9,741 nt of DNA from Pseudomonadales bacterium (lineage in GTDB: Bacteria > Pseudomonadota > Gammaproteobacteria > Pseudomonadales > Azotimanducaceae). Both the position numbers and the translations under genes were made by a program. Under the pieces are notes generated by a model. It searched no databases and was not told where the DNA came from. It worked only from the letters and a program-made list of their open reading frames with translations. This document shows positions 1-5,958 of the stretch, in pieces; the stretch's first letter is position 1, and the number at the start of each line of letters is the position of its first letter. The stretch lies in NCBI GenBank assembly GCA_007128525.1, contig SKXG01000346.1, positions 1-9,741 on the forward strand, given 5' to 3'.

Positions 1-131
1 AGATCTTCAAACACGGCCCGGCCCTACTTGAAACCGGTTGTATTGGCGTTGGCCAGATTGTCCGATATCACGGACATCCGCGTCTGCTGCGCATCCAGGC
101 CGGTCTTGGCGATCCAAAGTGACTGATTCAT
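1..131 (-). pseudogene. flgG: FlgG distal rod protein, 5' end, interrupted by an in-frame stop
   Basis: This is the start of the distal-rod gene; the rest lies beyond position 1. The ATG at 131 has a very strong ribosome-binding site (AGGAGG, 140-145, 8 bases upstream) and opens with [20 protein letters not shown], followed by the rod-family signature [12 protein letters not shown]. That is typical FlgG. Codon 36 (24-26) reads TAG. After it the same frame continues GRAVFEDL, which matches the FlgG segment that normally follows FK(K/R). So the frame is intact apart from one codon, where Lys or Arg would be expected. As read, the product is a 35-residue fragment. FlgG joins the proximal rod to the hook, so its loss would normally block hook assembly. 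It could be a true nonsense mutation or a base-call error. Identity is very sure; functional status is not, since only 8 codons after the stop are visible. Confidence 0.85.
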
Positions 132-160
132 GCTTGCTTCCTCCTGTCCGCTTGTGCGGC

Positions 161-904
161 TTAACTCAGCCGCAGCAGGCTGCTGGACGACTGGTCCAGC
201 TCCTCGGCCTGAGACATCATCTTGGTTTGAATTTCAAAGTTGCGGGCGTGCTGAATCATCTCGACCAGTGACGTCACCACATTGACGTTGCTGCCTTCGA
301 GCATGCCGGAAACCAGATTGACATCAGCATCGGCTGGTGCCGCCTGGCCGTCCGCCATCCGCATCAGGCCGTCCTGGCCACGCTGCATTTCTTCAAGTGG
401 TGGATTGACCAGTTTGACGCGCCCGATCTGTGCCATGGCCGCGGCTTCCTGCCCCAGGCCTCGAATACTGATGGTGCCGTCGGAGCCAATGGTCATGCTT
501 TCAAAGGGCGGCACGGCGATGGGTCCGTTGTCTCCCATCACGACGCGGCCGGTACCTGTCGTCAGCTGACCCATGGCATCAACCCGCAGGTCTCCAGCGC
601 GGGTATAGGCCTCCATGCCGTCATCGCCCATCACAGCGATCCAGCCATCACCGTCGATGGCCACGTCGAGATCACGGCCGGTGCTTTGCAGCGGACCTGG
701 CGTCATGTCCACACCCTGACTCTGCTGCACGGCATATGCGCGCGCGTTCGCATGACCGGGACCCTGCATGCTGACATGGCCGGCGTTGGCCAGGGTCGCG
801 CGGAAACCCGTTGTCGTCGCGTTGGCCAGGTTGTTGGCGGTGACCGACTGCGCGAGCTGTGTCTCGCGCGCGCCGGTCATGGCGACATAGAGGAATCTGT
901 CCAT
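161..904 (-). CDS. flgF: FlgF, flagellar proximal rod protein
   Basis: FlgF is a structural protein of the periplasmic rod, the drive shaft between the MS ring and the hook. The 247-residue product has the flagellar rod/hook N-terminal motif near residues 20-35 ([14 protein letters not shown]), the middle segment [14 protein letters not shown] and [15 protein letters not shown] shared by FlgE/F/G proteins, and the C-terminal rod signature [20 protein letters not shown] near residues 204-223. The terminal helices form the rod D0 coiled coil. Length fits the family (about 245-255). An AGGGG sequence lies just upstream of the ATG at 904. It sits 19 bases after flgE and 29 bases before flgG, in an operon-like run. 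There is no signal peptide, as expected for a type III export substrate. Nothing looks broken. Confidence 0.96.
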   Translation of the reverse strand: MDRFLYVAMTGARETQLAQSVTANNLANATTTGFRATLANAGHVSMQGPGHANARAYAVQQSQGVDMTPGPLQSTGRDLDVAIDGDGWIAVMGDDGMEAYTRAGDLRVDAMGQLTTGTGRVVMGDNGPIAVPPFESMTIGSDGTISIRGLGQEAAAMAQIGRVKLVNPPLEEMQRGQDGLMRMADGQAAPADADVNLVSGMLEGSNVNVVTSLVEMIQHARNFEIQTKMMSQAEELDQSSSSLLRLS

Positions 905-923
905 ATCAGGACCCCTGCCTCAG

Positions 924-2141
924 TTAGCGTATGTTGATGATGGTCTGCGTAATAGTGTCGGCCGTGCTGATCACCTGCGCGTTGGCCTGGAAGTTGCGCT
1001 GTGCCGTGATCATGTTGACCAGTTGCTCGGCGATATCGACATTCGATGACTCCAGGCCGCCACTTTGCATGCTGCCGAAGTCACCTTCGCCAGCGACGCC
1101 GAATACCGCATCACCAGCGGCAAAGGTCTCCACCCAGCTGTTGTCTCCCGCTTGTTGCAGACCTTGCGGATTGGCGAAATTCGCGACGGCAACCTGTCCG
1201 AGCGACAAGGCCTGACCATTGGTGAAGCGGGCAAACACGATGCCGCTGTCGTCAATGTCTATGCCGGTCAGCCGGCCACTGGCATAACCATCCTGCTCCA
1301 GGGCCGTCACACTGTTGGTGCTGCCCAGCTGTGTTATGCGGGAGAAGTCGAAGTCCAGTTCGAGCGGCGCCGACCCGTTACCGGCGGTATAGGGACCAAA
1401 GTCCACGGTGCCGGTTGGCGACACCAGCGAGCCGTCCGAACCAAATTCCAGCGGCACAGCGCCACCAACCTGCTGGCCATCAATCCCCATGTGCGCTTCC
1501 CACTCCAGGCCACCAACGTTGCGGAAGTACAGGGTGCTGGTGTGGGACTGGCCCAGGGAATCGAACACAGACAGCGATGTGGAGTAGCTGTAGGTGTTCG
1601 GATCACTCAGATCAAAAGTTGTACCCGACAAGTCCTGTGCAGTGCCATTCAGGTTGAGCTGCGCGCCTACGCGGGTACTGGCGCGCGGCGGCGCCTCCGT
1701 GGTCGACAGCTGCAGATCACCGATGGAACCCGTATTGAAGGTGCCTTCCATCTGATCCAGCACCGGATAGGCCTGGATTCGCTTACCACCGTTGTTCACC
1801 ACATAGCCGTTGCGATCGACTTGAAAGGATCCGTCTCGCGTATAGCTGCGAGAACCACCATCGTCGAGAACGAAGAAGCCCTGACCTGACAGCGCCAGGT
1901 CAAGGCTGTTGCCGGTAAAGTCGATGTTGCCCTGCTCAAACTGCTGGGTAACGGCTGCCAGCTTGACGCCAGAGCCGATCGCCGTCCGGCTGATGCCGGT
2001 GGAGGACATCGCGAACACATCGGCGAACTCTGCCCGGGACTCCTTGAAACCCGACGTGCCGGAGTTGGCGATGTTGTTACCGGTAACCCGAAGATCAGCC
2101 GATGCGGCATTAAGACCACTCAGTGCTGTACGAAATGGCAT
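924..2141 (-). CDS. flgE: FlgE, flagellar hook protein
   Basis: FlgE polymerises into the hook, the universal joint outside the cell, under the FlgD cap. The 405-residue product is close to the 402 residues of the E. coli protein. It begins MPFRTALSGLNAASADLRVT and carries the rod/hook motif NNIANSGTSGFKESRAEF. The block LDLALSGQGFFVLDDGGS with YTRDGSFQVDRNGYVVNNGG near residues 80-120 is typical of FlgE/FlgG. The C-terminus, ESSNVDIAEQLVNMITAQRN and then QANAQVISTADTI, is the D0 helix. The variable D1/D2 middle contains the conserved-type segments SLSVFDSLGQSHT and ASGRLTGIDIDDSGIVFARF. The ATG at 2141 has an AGGAG about 6 bases upstream. It is transcribed after flgD with a 33-base gap. No frameshift was seen. 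Confidence 0.97.
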   Translation of the reverse strand: MPFRTALSGLNAASADLRVTGNNIANSGTSGFKESRAEFADVFAMSSTGISRTAIGSGVKLAAVTQQFEQGNIDFTGNSLDLALSGQGFFVLDDGGSRSYTRDGSFQVDRNGYVVNNGGKRIQAYPVLDQMEGTFNTGSIGDLQLSTTEAPPRASTRVGAQLNLNGTAQDLSGTTFDLSDPNTYSYSTSLSVFDSLGQSHTSTLYFRNVGGLEWEAHMGIDGQQVGGAVPLEFGSDGSLVSPTGTVDFGPYTAGNGSAPLELDFDFSRITQLGSTNSVTALEQDGYASGRLTGIDIDDSGIVFARFTNGQALSLGQVAVANFANPQGLQQAGDNSWVETFAAGDAVFGVAGEGDFGSMQSGGLESSNVDIAEQLVNMITAQRNFQANAQVISTADTITQTIINIR

Positions 2142-2174
2142 GATTTGCTCCTGTTATGCATCCTGGCAGGTACG

Positions 2175-2849
2175 CTAGGCACTGATGCCGCGAACCCGTG
2201 AAAACTCAACCTCACCCAGACCAGTCACTGTCAGCGACAACGACTTATCCTTGCCGCCCAGGCTGACACTCTCTACCCGACCAGATACCAGCGTATCGAG
2301 GGACACGCTCTTGCCTTCATGGCGCCCAACAGCGCGCACTTCATAGAATCCAGGCGGCGCAGGCTGACCATTATTGGTGGTGCCGTCCCAGCTGAACGCA
2401 GCCTTGCCACTGGCATCGGCCTGCACCGGCACGCGGGCAACGAGCCCGCCTGTCATATCCATAACTTCCAGCGTCACATCCTTGACACCATTAGGCACCT
2501 CTACGGCACCGCGCATCTCGCCTTCAGGCGGCAGGAAGGCTTCACGCGCCTTGACCTGTACCTCGCGATCGACAAGGCTGGCCGCCTGCAGTGCCTGGTT
2601 GCCCTGCAGCGATGACGCCAGACTCTCCAATGACTTTTGCATGTCGCCGATACCGGAGACCGTTCCGAACTGTGCGAGCTGGCCGAGGAATTCGCCGTTT
2701 TCCATCGGATCAAAGGGATCCTGATTGGTCAGCTGCGTAATCATCAGCTTCATGAAGTCTTCCTGGCCCAGACGGTCCTTGGGCTTTGTGTTGGCCACAA
2801 TGCCCACACCGGCCTGCTGAAGCTGCGACTGGTCAATGCCGTTGGTCAC
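2175..2849 (-). CDS. flgD: FlgD, hook assembly scaffolding (cap) protein
   Basis: FlgD caps the growing hook, lets FlgE subunits insert, and leaves the finished structure. The 224-residue product has the conserved N-terminal export/assembly segment near residues 28-65: LGQEDFMKLMITQLTNQDPF, then DPMENGEFLGQLAQF. An Ig-like/Tudor-like domain follows at about 110-185, with the FlgD-type motif FSWDGTTNNGQPAPPGFYEV. Length is normal for the family. The start codon is GTG at 2849, chosen because AAAGGAG lies 7 bases upstream and the protein aligns from this point. It follows flgC after 37 bases. A 10-bp tandem duplication (2875-2884 and 2885-2894, GGTCAGCGCC/GGTCAGCGCT) covers the flgC stop. No other peculiarity was seen. 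Confidence 0.95.
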   Translation of the reverse strand: MTNGIDQSQLQQAGVGIVANTKPKDRLGQEDFMKLMITQLTNQDPFDPMENGEFLGQLAQFGTVSGIGDMQKSLESLASSLQGNQALQAASLVDREVQVKAREAFLPPEGEMRGAVEVPNGVKDVTLEVMDMTGGLVARVPVQADASGKAAFSWDGTTNNGQPAPPGFYEVRAVGRHEGKSVSLDTLVSGRVESVSLGGKDKSLSLTVTGLGEVEFSRVRGISA

Positions 2850-2886
2850 TGGCTGTCTCCTTTGTCCTGTTCCGGGTCAGCGCCGG

Positions 2887-3309
2887 TCAGCGCTGCCCCA
2901 TCTGCAACGTGCGCAGCATCAGCTGCTTGACGGTGTTCATCACTTCAACGTTGTTCTGATAACTGCGCGAAGCCGACATCATGTTGGTCATTTCCTCAAC
3001 GGTGTTGACCGATGGGAAGTACACATAGCCTTCTTCATTGGCCAGCGGATGACCGGGCATGTATTCAATTCGGGGCGGCGCCAGGCTTTCTGTCACGCCT
3101 GTAACGCGCACGCCGGACACCTTGTCTGCGCCCTGGCCGGCAGCCTGCGCCATCATCGTCTGAAAGACAGGCTGACGTGCCCGGTACACACCGGCTTCGG
3201 TCGCACTGGCCACATCGGCGTTGGCCAGATTGCTGGCGACTGTGTTCAGTCGCACTGACTGTGCGCTGAGCGCGGAACCCGACAGATCCAAAACATTAAA
3301 CAGGCTCAT
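2887..3309 (-). CDS. flgC: FlgC, flagellar proximal rod protein
   Basis: FlgC is a proximal-rod subunit exported through the flagellar type III apparatus. The 140-residue product starts MSLFNVLDLSGSALSAQSVR and has the rod motif LNTVASNLANADVASA. The central block near residues 70-100 (VTESLAPPRIEYMPGHPLAN, then EEGYVYFPSVNTVEEM) and the C-terminal helix MMSASRSYQNNVEVMNTVKQ are diagnostic of FlgC. E. coli FlgC is 134 residues, so length is normal. The ATG at 3309 has GAGGAG upstream, overlapping the end of flgB. The two genes are separated by only 2 bases, which suggests translational coupling. Confidence 0.97.
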   Translation of the reverse strand: MSLFNVLDLSGSALSAQSVRLNTVASNLANADVASATEAGVYRARQPVFQTMMAQAAGQGADKVSGVRVTGVTESLAPPRIEYMPGHPLANEEGYVYFPSVNTVEEMTNMMSASRSYQNNVEVMNTVKQLMLRTLQMGQR

Positions 3310-3311
3310 GC

Positions 3312-3713
3312 TTATTCTCCTCGCAGCGCTTTGCGCAGCCCGTCGATACGACCAGCCAGAAAGTCGAGGCTGGCCTGATACCGCACTGACGCATCAGCAA
3401 AAGCCGCCTGCTCCAGCTGCGCATCAACGGTATTGCCATCCAGTGACGGGTGGTTCGGTATCCGGTACTTGGTCTGCATGGCCAGATCCTGGCCTGCAAC
3501 ATTGAAATGACGTTCGTGACTGGCACGCATGGCCACGCCATCCGTGCCGTCGCCACTCACTGCGGCAAGGGCAGCACGAAAGTCGATGTCCCGTGCCTTG
3601 TAGCCAGGCGTATCGGCATTGGCCATATTGGCGGCCAGTGTTTCCAGCCGCTTGGCGCCAACGCTCATGGCATGTGGATGTAGTCCCAGTGCCTGATCCA
3701 ACATCTTGTTCAT
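3312..3713 (-). CDS. flgB: FlgB, flagellar proximal rod protein
   Basis: FlgB is the proximal-rod protein nearest the MS ring/export gate and the first gene of the rod-hook operon. The 133-residue product begins MNKMLDQALGLHPHAMSVGA and contains the FlgB signature RLETLAANMANADTPGYKAR followed by DIDF near residues 22-45. The C-terminal helix is ASVRYQASLDFLAGRIDGLR. The frame stays open upstream to an ATG at 3776. That start is rejected because the sigma-54 promoter at 3751-3766 predicts a transcript beginning near 3740, inside the longer frame. The N-terminus from 3713 also aligns with known FlgB (MLD..AL). The ribosome-binding site is weak (GCGAG). The internal ATG three codons further in (M4) is a possible alternative start. 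Confidence 0.94.
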   Translation of the reverse strand: MNKMLDQALGLHPHAMSVGAKRLETLAANMANADTPGYKARDIDFRAALAAVSGDGTDGVAMRASHERHFNVAGQDLAMQTKYRIPNHPSLDGNTVDAQLEQAAFADASVRYQASLDFLAGRIDGLRKALRGE

Positions 3714-3750
3714 GTCTCGCAACCGTGTTGAGTCGAGTCGCAAGGACCTG

Positions 3751-3766
3751 AGCAAGCTTTGTGCCA
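3751..3766 (-). promoter_or_regulatory. Sigma-54 promoter of the flgBCDEFG operon
   Basis: On the minus strand the sequence is TGGCAC-AAAGC-TTGCT, an exact match to the sigma-54 consensus TGGCAC-N5-TTGCW. The -24 GG is at 3764-3765 and the -12 GC at 3752-3753. The predicted transcript start is about 3740, giving a leader of about 27 bases before the flgB ATG at 3713. Sigma-54 control of rod/hook operons through an NtrC-type activator (FleQ/FleR, FlrA/FlrC) is known in Pseudomonas and Vibrio. Its use here is inferred from the motif and position. Confidence 0.9.
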
Positions 3767-3830
3767 ATGACCGCATACGGTTGGCGTACGGCCGGTTTCG
3801 TGCCGCAGGTCACAGTTCGCCGCAATCCGA

Positions 3831-3869
3831 GCGGCAATGCACTTCCGGAAGCGGCAAAGCTTTGCCGCT
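3831..3869. promoter_or_regulatory. 20-bp perfect palindrome plus an extra half site; candidate activator-binding site
   Basis: Positions 3850-3869 read AGCGGCAAAGCTTTGCCGCT, a perfect palindrome with no loop. A further GCGGCAA lies at 3831-3837, exactly 20 bases (about two helical turns) before the same heptamer in the palindrome (3851-3857). The inverted copy TTGCCGC is at 3862-3868. The palindrome centre is about 120 bases upstream of the predicted flgB transcript start and about 315 upstream of that of flgA, which are plausible enhancer distances for sigma-54 activators. It is not a terminator: there is no loop and no T tract. Binding by a FleR/FlrC/FlbD-type protein is inference. Confidence 0.55.
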
Positions 3870-4105
3870 ACGCCGAAGGACGCGGCGACACCATGCAGAC
3901 AGCAAGCGTCCAGTTCTCGACAGTCCAGCAACGCCTGCTCAGTCAAAGCGCCAGAAATCCGGCGCTATTGGTCTCCCATGGGCGCAGTAATTTCGACCCG
4001 GGCGCCGTGATTCCGGCGTTCTGAACGCGACATTTGCGGCTTGTGGCTGTTCATACACCTATCTACCTATGTGGCCTGTGCGTCCAGTGCCGCCATTTCC
4101 GCCAA

Positions 4106-4120
4106 TGACGCAGTGCGTCA
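4106..4120. promoter_or_regulatory. 15-bp perfect palindrome upstream of the flgA promoter
   Basis: TGACGCA-G-TGCGTCA is a perfect 7+1+7 inverted repeat ending 28 bases before the flgA sigma-54 promoter. The position suits an operator or an activator site. I know of no flagellar regulator with exactly this sequence. An inverted repeat of this size is not rare enough to exclude chance. Confidence 0.3.
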
Positions 4121-4148
4121 CGCCGCTTCAGCCCGCCTTAATCAAAAC

Positions 4149-4164
4149 TGGAACGGTGCTTGCA
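4149..4164 (+). promoter_or_regulatory. Sigma-54 promoter of flgA
   Basis: TGGAAC-GGTGC-TTGCA matches the sigma-54 consensus TGGCAC-N5-TTGCW with one mismatch. It keeps the essential GG (4150-4151) and GC (4162-4163) exactly 10 bases apart. The predicted transcript start is near 4175, about 34 bases before the flgA ATG. It points away from the flgB promoter, so both could be driven by activators bound in the shared region. Confidence 0.8.
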
Positions 4165-4208
4165 TTGCTCACTGCGAATGACTGTTACTGGCATGACCAG
4201 AGAGAGCG

Positions 4209-4961
4209 ATGACGATGAGCCAGACCAGCCGCTTTAGACATCTCAAGCTGGGACAGAGCCTGCCGATATGGCTGTGCGGGCTGGCCCTGTTCGGTGCCGC
4301 GAGCCACAGCGCGGCCACAGAGTTGCAGGACCATCAACAGCTCAGGGACCTGGCTGAAGCCAAGGCCCTTGAGCTGAGCCGCGACCAGGCCCCCAACGGC
4401 GCCAGCGTCAGCGTGCGGACATCAAGCATCGACCCACGCCTGCGGCTGGCCGCGTGCGCGGTTGAGCCGGAAGCGTTCAGCCCGCAGAACATCCGCCCCG
4501 GCGGCACACTGAGTATCGGCGTCCGCTGCCCAACCAGCCCCAGCTGGTCGCTCTATGTGCCGGTTCAGGTGGAAGTGGCTGCGGAAGTACTGGTGCTGGC
4601 CACCGGACGTGCACGGGGCGAAGCGCTCAGCGCCAATGATCTGCGCCTGGAACGGCAGGATCTGTCCCGGCTCAACGGCGGCTACATGACGGACATTGAA
4701 GATGCCCAGGACATGGTACTGCGGCGGGCCGTCAGGCCGGGTACTGTGCTGACCAGCAGCATGATTGAGCGGCCCAGGCTGATCCAGCGCGGGCAGCGGG
4801 TGCGGCTCATTGCCGGCGCCGGCTCCCTGACGGTCAGCGGCGAAGCCGAGGCGCTTGGCGATGCTGCAGAAGGTGACCGGGTCCGCGTGCGCAGCCTGGC
4901 CTCCAGGCGTATCGTAGAGGGCGTGGTGGATGCCCAGGGCCATGTCCGGGCGGATGGTTAG
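4209..4961 (+). CDS. flgA: FlgA, flagellar basal body P-ring formation chaperone
   Basis: FlgA is a periplasmic chaperone needed to assemble FlgI into the P ring around the rod. The 250-residue product has a Sec signal peptide: a basic start, a hydrophobic core LPIWLCGLALFGA near residues 18-30, and a likely cleavage around ASHSAA-TE. The mature part begins with an alpha-helical region and SSIDPRLRLAACAVEPEAF, typical of FlgA. A SAF-like domain follows (about 130-190: ATGRARGEALSANDLRLERQ, DMVLRRAVRPGTVLTSSMI). The C-terminal FlgA core is QRGQRVRLIAGAGSLTVSGE and DRVRVRSLASRRIVEGVV. AGAGAG at 4201-4206 precedes two in-frame ATGs, 4209 and 4215. The second has the better spacing, so the true start could be two codons later. 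It is divergent from flgB and has its own sigma-54 promoter. Confidence 0.95.
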   Translation: MTMSQTSRFRHLKLGQSLPIWLCGLALFGAASHSAATELQDHQQLRDLAEAKALELSRDQAPNGASVSVRTSSIDPRLRLAACAVEPEAFSPQNIRPGGTLSIGVRCPTSPSWSLYVPVQVEVAAEVLVLATGRARGEALSANDLRLERQDLSRLNGGYMTDIEDAQDMVLRRAVRPGTVLTSSMIERPRLIQRGQRVRLIAGAGSLTVSGEAEALGDAAEGDRVRVRSLASRRIVEGVVDAQGHVRADG

Positions 4962-4988
4962 CAGGCCGTTGAAAAACAGCCTGCTAGC
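4957..4988 (+). terminator. Strong hairpin with a GAAA tetraloop at the end of flgA, possibly a dispersed repeat
   Basis: Starting inside the last flgA codons, GTTAGCAGGC (4957-4966) pairs with GCCTGCTAGC (4979-4988) with one G-U pair. The stem continues, after one mismatch, with GTT/AAC closing a GAAA loop (4971-4974). The flgA stop codon is in the 5' arm. No T tract follows on the plus strand, so this is not a standard rho-independent terminator. It could stop the flgA transcript weakly, protect its 3' end, or be a REP-like element. From memory, very similar GCAGGC...TTGAAAAA...GCCTGC hairpins are scattered in gammaproteobacterial intergenic regions; this was not checked. Confidence 0.5.
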
Positions 4989-5041
4989 GACGCGCCACGG
5001 ATGGCTTCCACAGGCATCTGAGACATTCAGCTGCCAAACGC

Positions 5042-5068
5042 TAAAGTTCTGACGGCCGTGGCCGATAA
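5042..5068 (+). promoter_or_regulatory. Sigma-28 (FliA) promoter of flgM-flgN
   Basis: TAAAGTTC, an 11-base spacer and GCCGATAA match the FliA consensus TAAAGTTT-N11-GCCGATAA at 15 of 16 positions with exact spacing. The predicted transcript start is about 5075, leaving a leader of about 52 bases before flgM. This is the standard late-class control of flgM, forming a feedback loop because FlgM inhibits the sigma factor that reads this promoter. Confidence 0.93.
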
Positions 5069-5126
5069 GGACTGTAGCGGACAAAGTAACCTGTTGAACG
5101 GATAAGGCGGAGACGCCGGAAATACC

Positions 5127-5438
5127 ATGGAAATCAACAAGTCAGCCAAGCCCGGCATAGAAACGCGCAGCAGCGGCAGTCAGGCTGCGCGACACGATCA
5201 GCCGGGTAACAAACCAGCTGCCGGCGAGGCGGCCAGTGCCACAGGTGCTGCCGAGCGTGGCGACAAGGTCACGCTGACCGGCGCCGCGCAACGCCTGCTC
5301 GAGATGGCGGGTGATGGCCAGCAAGGTGCGCCGGTCGACCAGAGCCGTGTCCAGGCGCTGCGCCAGTCGATCGAAGACGGCACCTATCAGGTGGACCCGG
5401 CACAGATCGCTCGCGCCCTGTGGCAGGCCGATAACTGA
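5127..5438 (+). CDS. flgM: FlgM, anti-sigma-28 factor
   Basis: FlgM binds FliA (sigma-28) and blocks late flagellar genes until the hook-basal body is complete, when FlgM is exported. The 103-residue product has the usual build. A Gly/Ala/Ser-rich, probably disordered N-terminal half (about 1-48) precedes the C-terminal sigma-binding region, KVTLTGAAQRLLEMA near residues 48-62 and then VDQSRVQALRQSIEDGTYQV and DPAQIARALWQ. The motif (I)xDGxYxVDPxxIA is the family hallmark. GGAAA lies 6 bases before the ATG at 5127. A sigma-28 promoter lies upstream, and the stop codon overlaps the flgN start (TGATG), indicating coupling. Confidence 0.96.
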   Translation: MEINKSAKPGIETRSSGSQAARHDQPGNKPAAGEAASATGAAERGDKVTLTGAAQRLLEMAGDGQQGAPVDQSRVQALRQSIEDGTYQVDPAQIARALWQADN

Positions 5439-5875
5439 TGATACCCGCGGCCACACCGTCCACGCAGACGCTAGGCGAACTGGAAGGCGCCATCAGTGCG
5501 CTGGAGCAGGCAATGCAGGCGGAAGTTGAGGGTCTGCGGCACGGCAACATCGAACAGCTGCTCGACGCCGTCACCCACAAGAGTCGCGCCATCCGTCATG
5601 TCGATGACCTGGTCGGCCAAGCCGGCCTGCGCGAAAGCCTGCAGTCGCTGATACTTGATCCGACTCTGGATCAGGGGCCACTCGGGCCTCTGGCATTGCG
5701 CCTGCGGCAATGCCGTGAACAGAACATCGCCACCGGCGGCGCGTTGGCTACCGCCCGTCGCATGAACGACATGGCCCTGCAGATGCTGGGGCAGCAAACG
5801 CCACCCGATATCTATGGCCGTCAGGGTCAGTCCACCAGCGGCGGCGCCGGCCACCGGACTTTGGGCCAGGCATGA
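5438..5875 (+). CDS. flgN: FlgN, export chaperone for FlgK and FlgL
   Basis: FlgN is a small cytoplasmic, helical chaperone that binds the hook-filament junction proteins FlgK and FlgL and delivers them to the export gate. The 145-residue product is mostly amphipathic helix, including LGELEGAISALEQAMQAEVE (about 10-29). It ends with YGRQGQSTSG near residues 125-134, the YGxxGq-type tail seen in FlgN proteins. Sequence conservation in this family is low, so the call rests on the helical pattern, length (about 140-155), tail motif and position after flgM. The ATG at 5438 shares its first base with the flgM stop, and no good ribosome-binding site is seen. The gene therefore probably depends on coupling. 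Its TGA falls in the first copy of a tandem repeat. Confidence 0.9.
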   Translation: MIPAATPSTQTLGELEGAISALEQAMQAEVEGLRHGNIEQLLDAVTHKSRAIRHVDDLVGQAGLRESLQSLILDPTLDQGPLGPLALRLRQCREQNIATGGALATARRMNDMALQMLGQQTPPDIYGRQGQSTSGGAGHRTLGQA

Positions 5876-5949
5876 ACAGCCCTGAGCGGCTCTGATGAAC
5901 AGCCCTGAGCGGCTCTTATGAACAGCCCTGAGCGGCTGGTGAACAGCCC
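5872..5949 (+). repeat. Three tandem 23-bp repeats plus a partial fourth after flgN, each with a mini-frame
   Basis: Copies at 5872-5894, 5895-5917 and 5918-5940 share their first 20 bases (ATGAACAGCCCTGAGCGGCT) and differ only in the last three. A partial fourth (TGAACAGCCC) starts at 5940. Each unit can form a small hairpin (AGCC-CTGAGC-GGCT). Each also encodes MNSPERL from its own ATG. The first ATG overlaps the flgN stop (ATGA), the first stop overlaps the second ATG (TGATG), and the second stop overlaps the third ATG (ATGA). The third frame runs on for 20 codons to 5980, entering the end of the opposing regulator gene. There is no obvious ribosome-binding site. Expansion of a hairpin array between convergent genes is the simplest explanation. 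Confidence 0.85.
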
Positions 5950-5958
5950 GAACAAACC

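Larger units (their letters stand above)
3714..4208. other. Divergent flgB-flgA control region, no gene
   Basis: This 495-base stretch separates flgB (minus) from flgA (plus). Short open frames exist on both strands but none resembles a known protein or has a convincing ribosome-binding site. It contains the two outward-facing sigma-54 promoters and, between them, perfect palindromes at 3850-3869, 4016-4028 and 4106-4120. The 13-bp palindrome at 4016-4028 (GCGTTC-T-GAACGC) is short enough to be chance. In Pseudomonas and Vibrio, cheV and cheR sit between flgA and flgB; both are missing here. Confidence 0.8.

Noticed and set aside
1065..1889. 274-codon open frame on the plus strand
   Set aside because: It is a shadow of flgE, whose conserved ends and middle are clear on the other strand.
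3713..3776. N-terminal extension of flgB to an ATG at 3776
   Set aside because: The consensus sigma-54 promoter at 3751-3766 starts the transcript near 3740, inside this extension. Family alignment starts at 3713.
3761..4024. 87-codon open frame on the plus strand in the flgB-flgA gap
   Set aside because: It shows no similarity to any family I recognise, has no good ribosome-binding site, and overlaps the palindrome and the flgB promoter.
4016..4028. 13-bp palindrome GCGTTC-T-GAACGC
   Set aside because: Arms of six are expected a few times by chance in a window this size, and it has no special position relative to either promoter.
4422..5084. 220-codon open frame on the minus strand
   Set aside because: It is antisense to flgA, which has a signal peptide and SAF-like domain, and it runs through the sigma-28 promoter.
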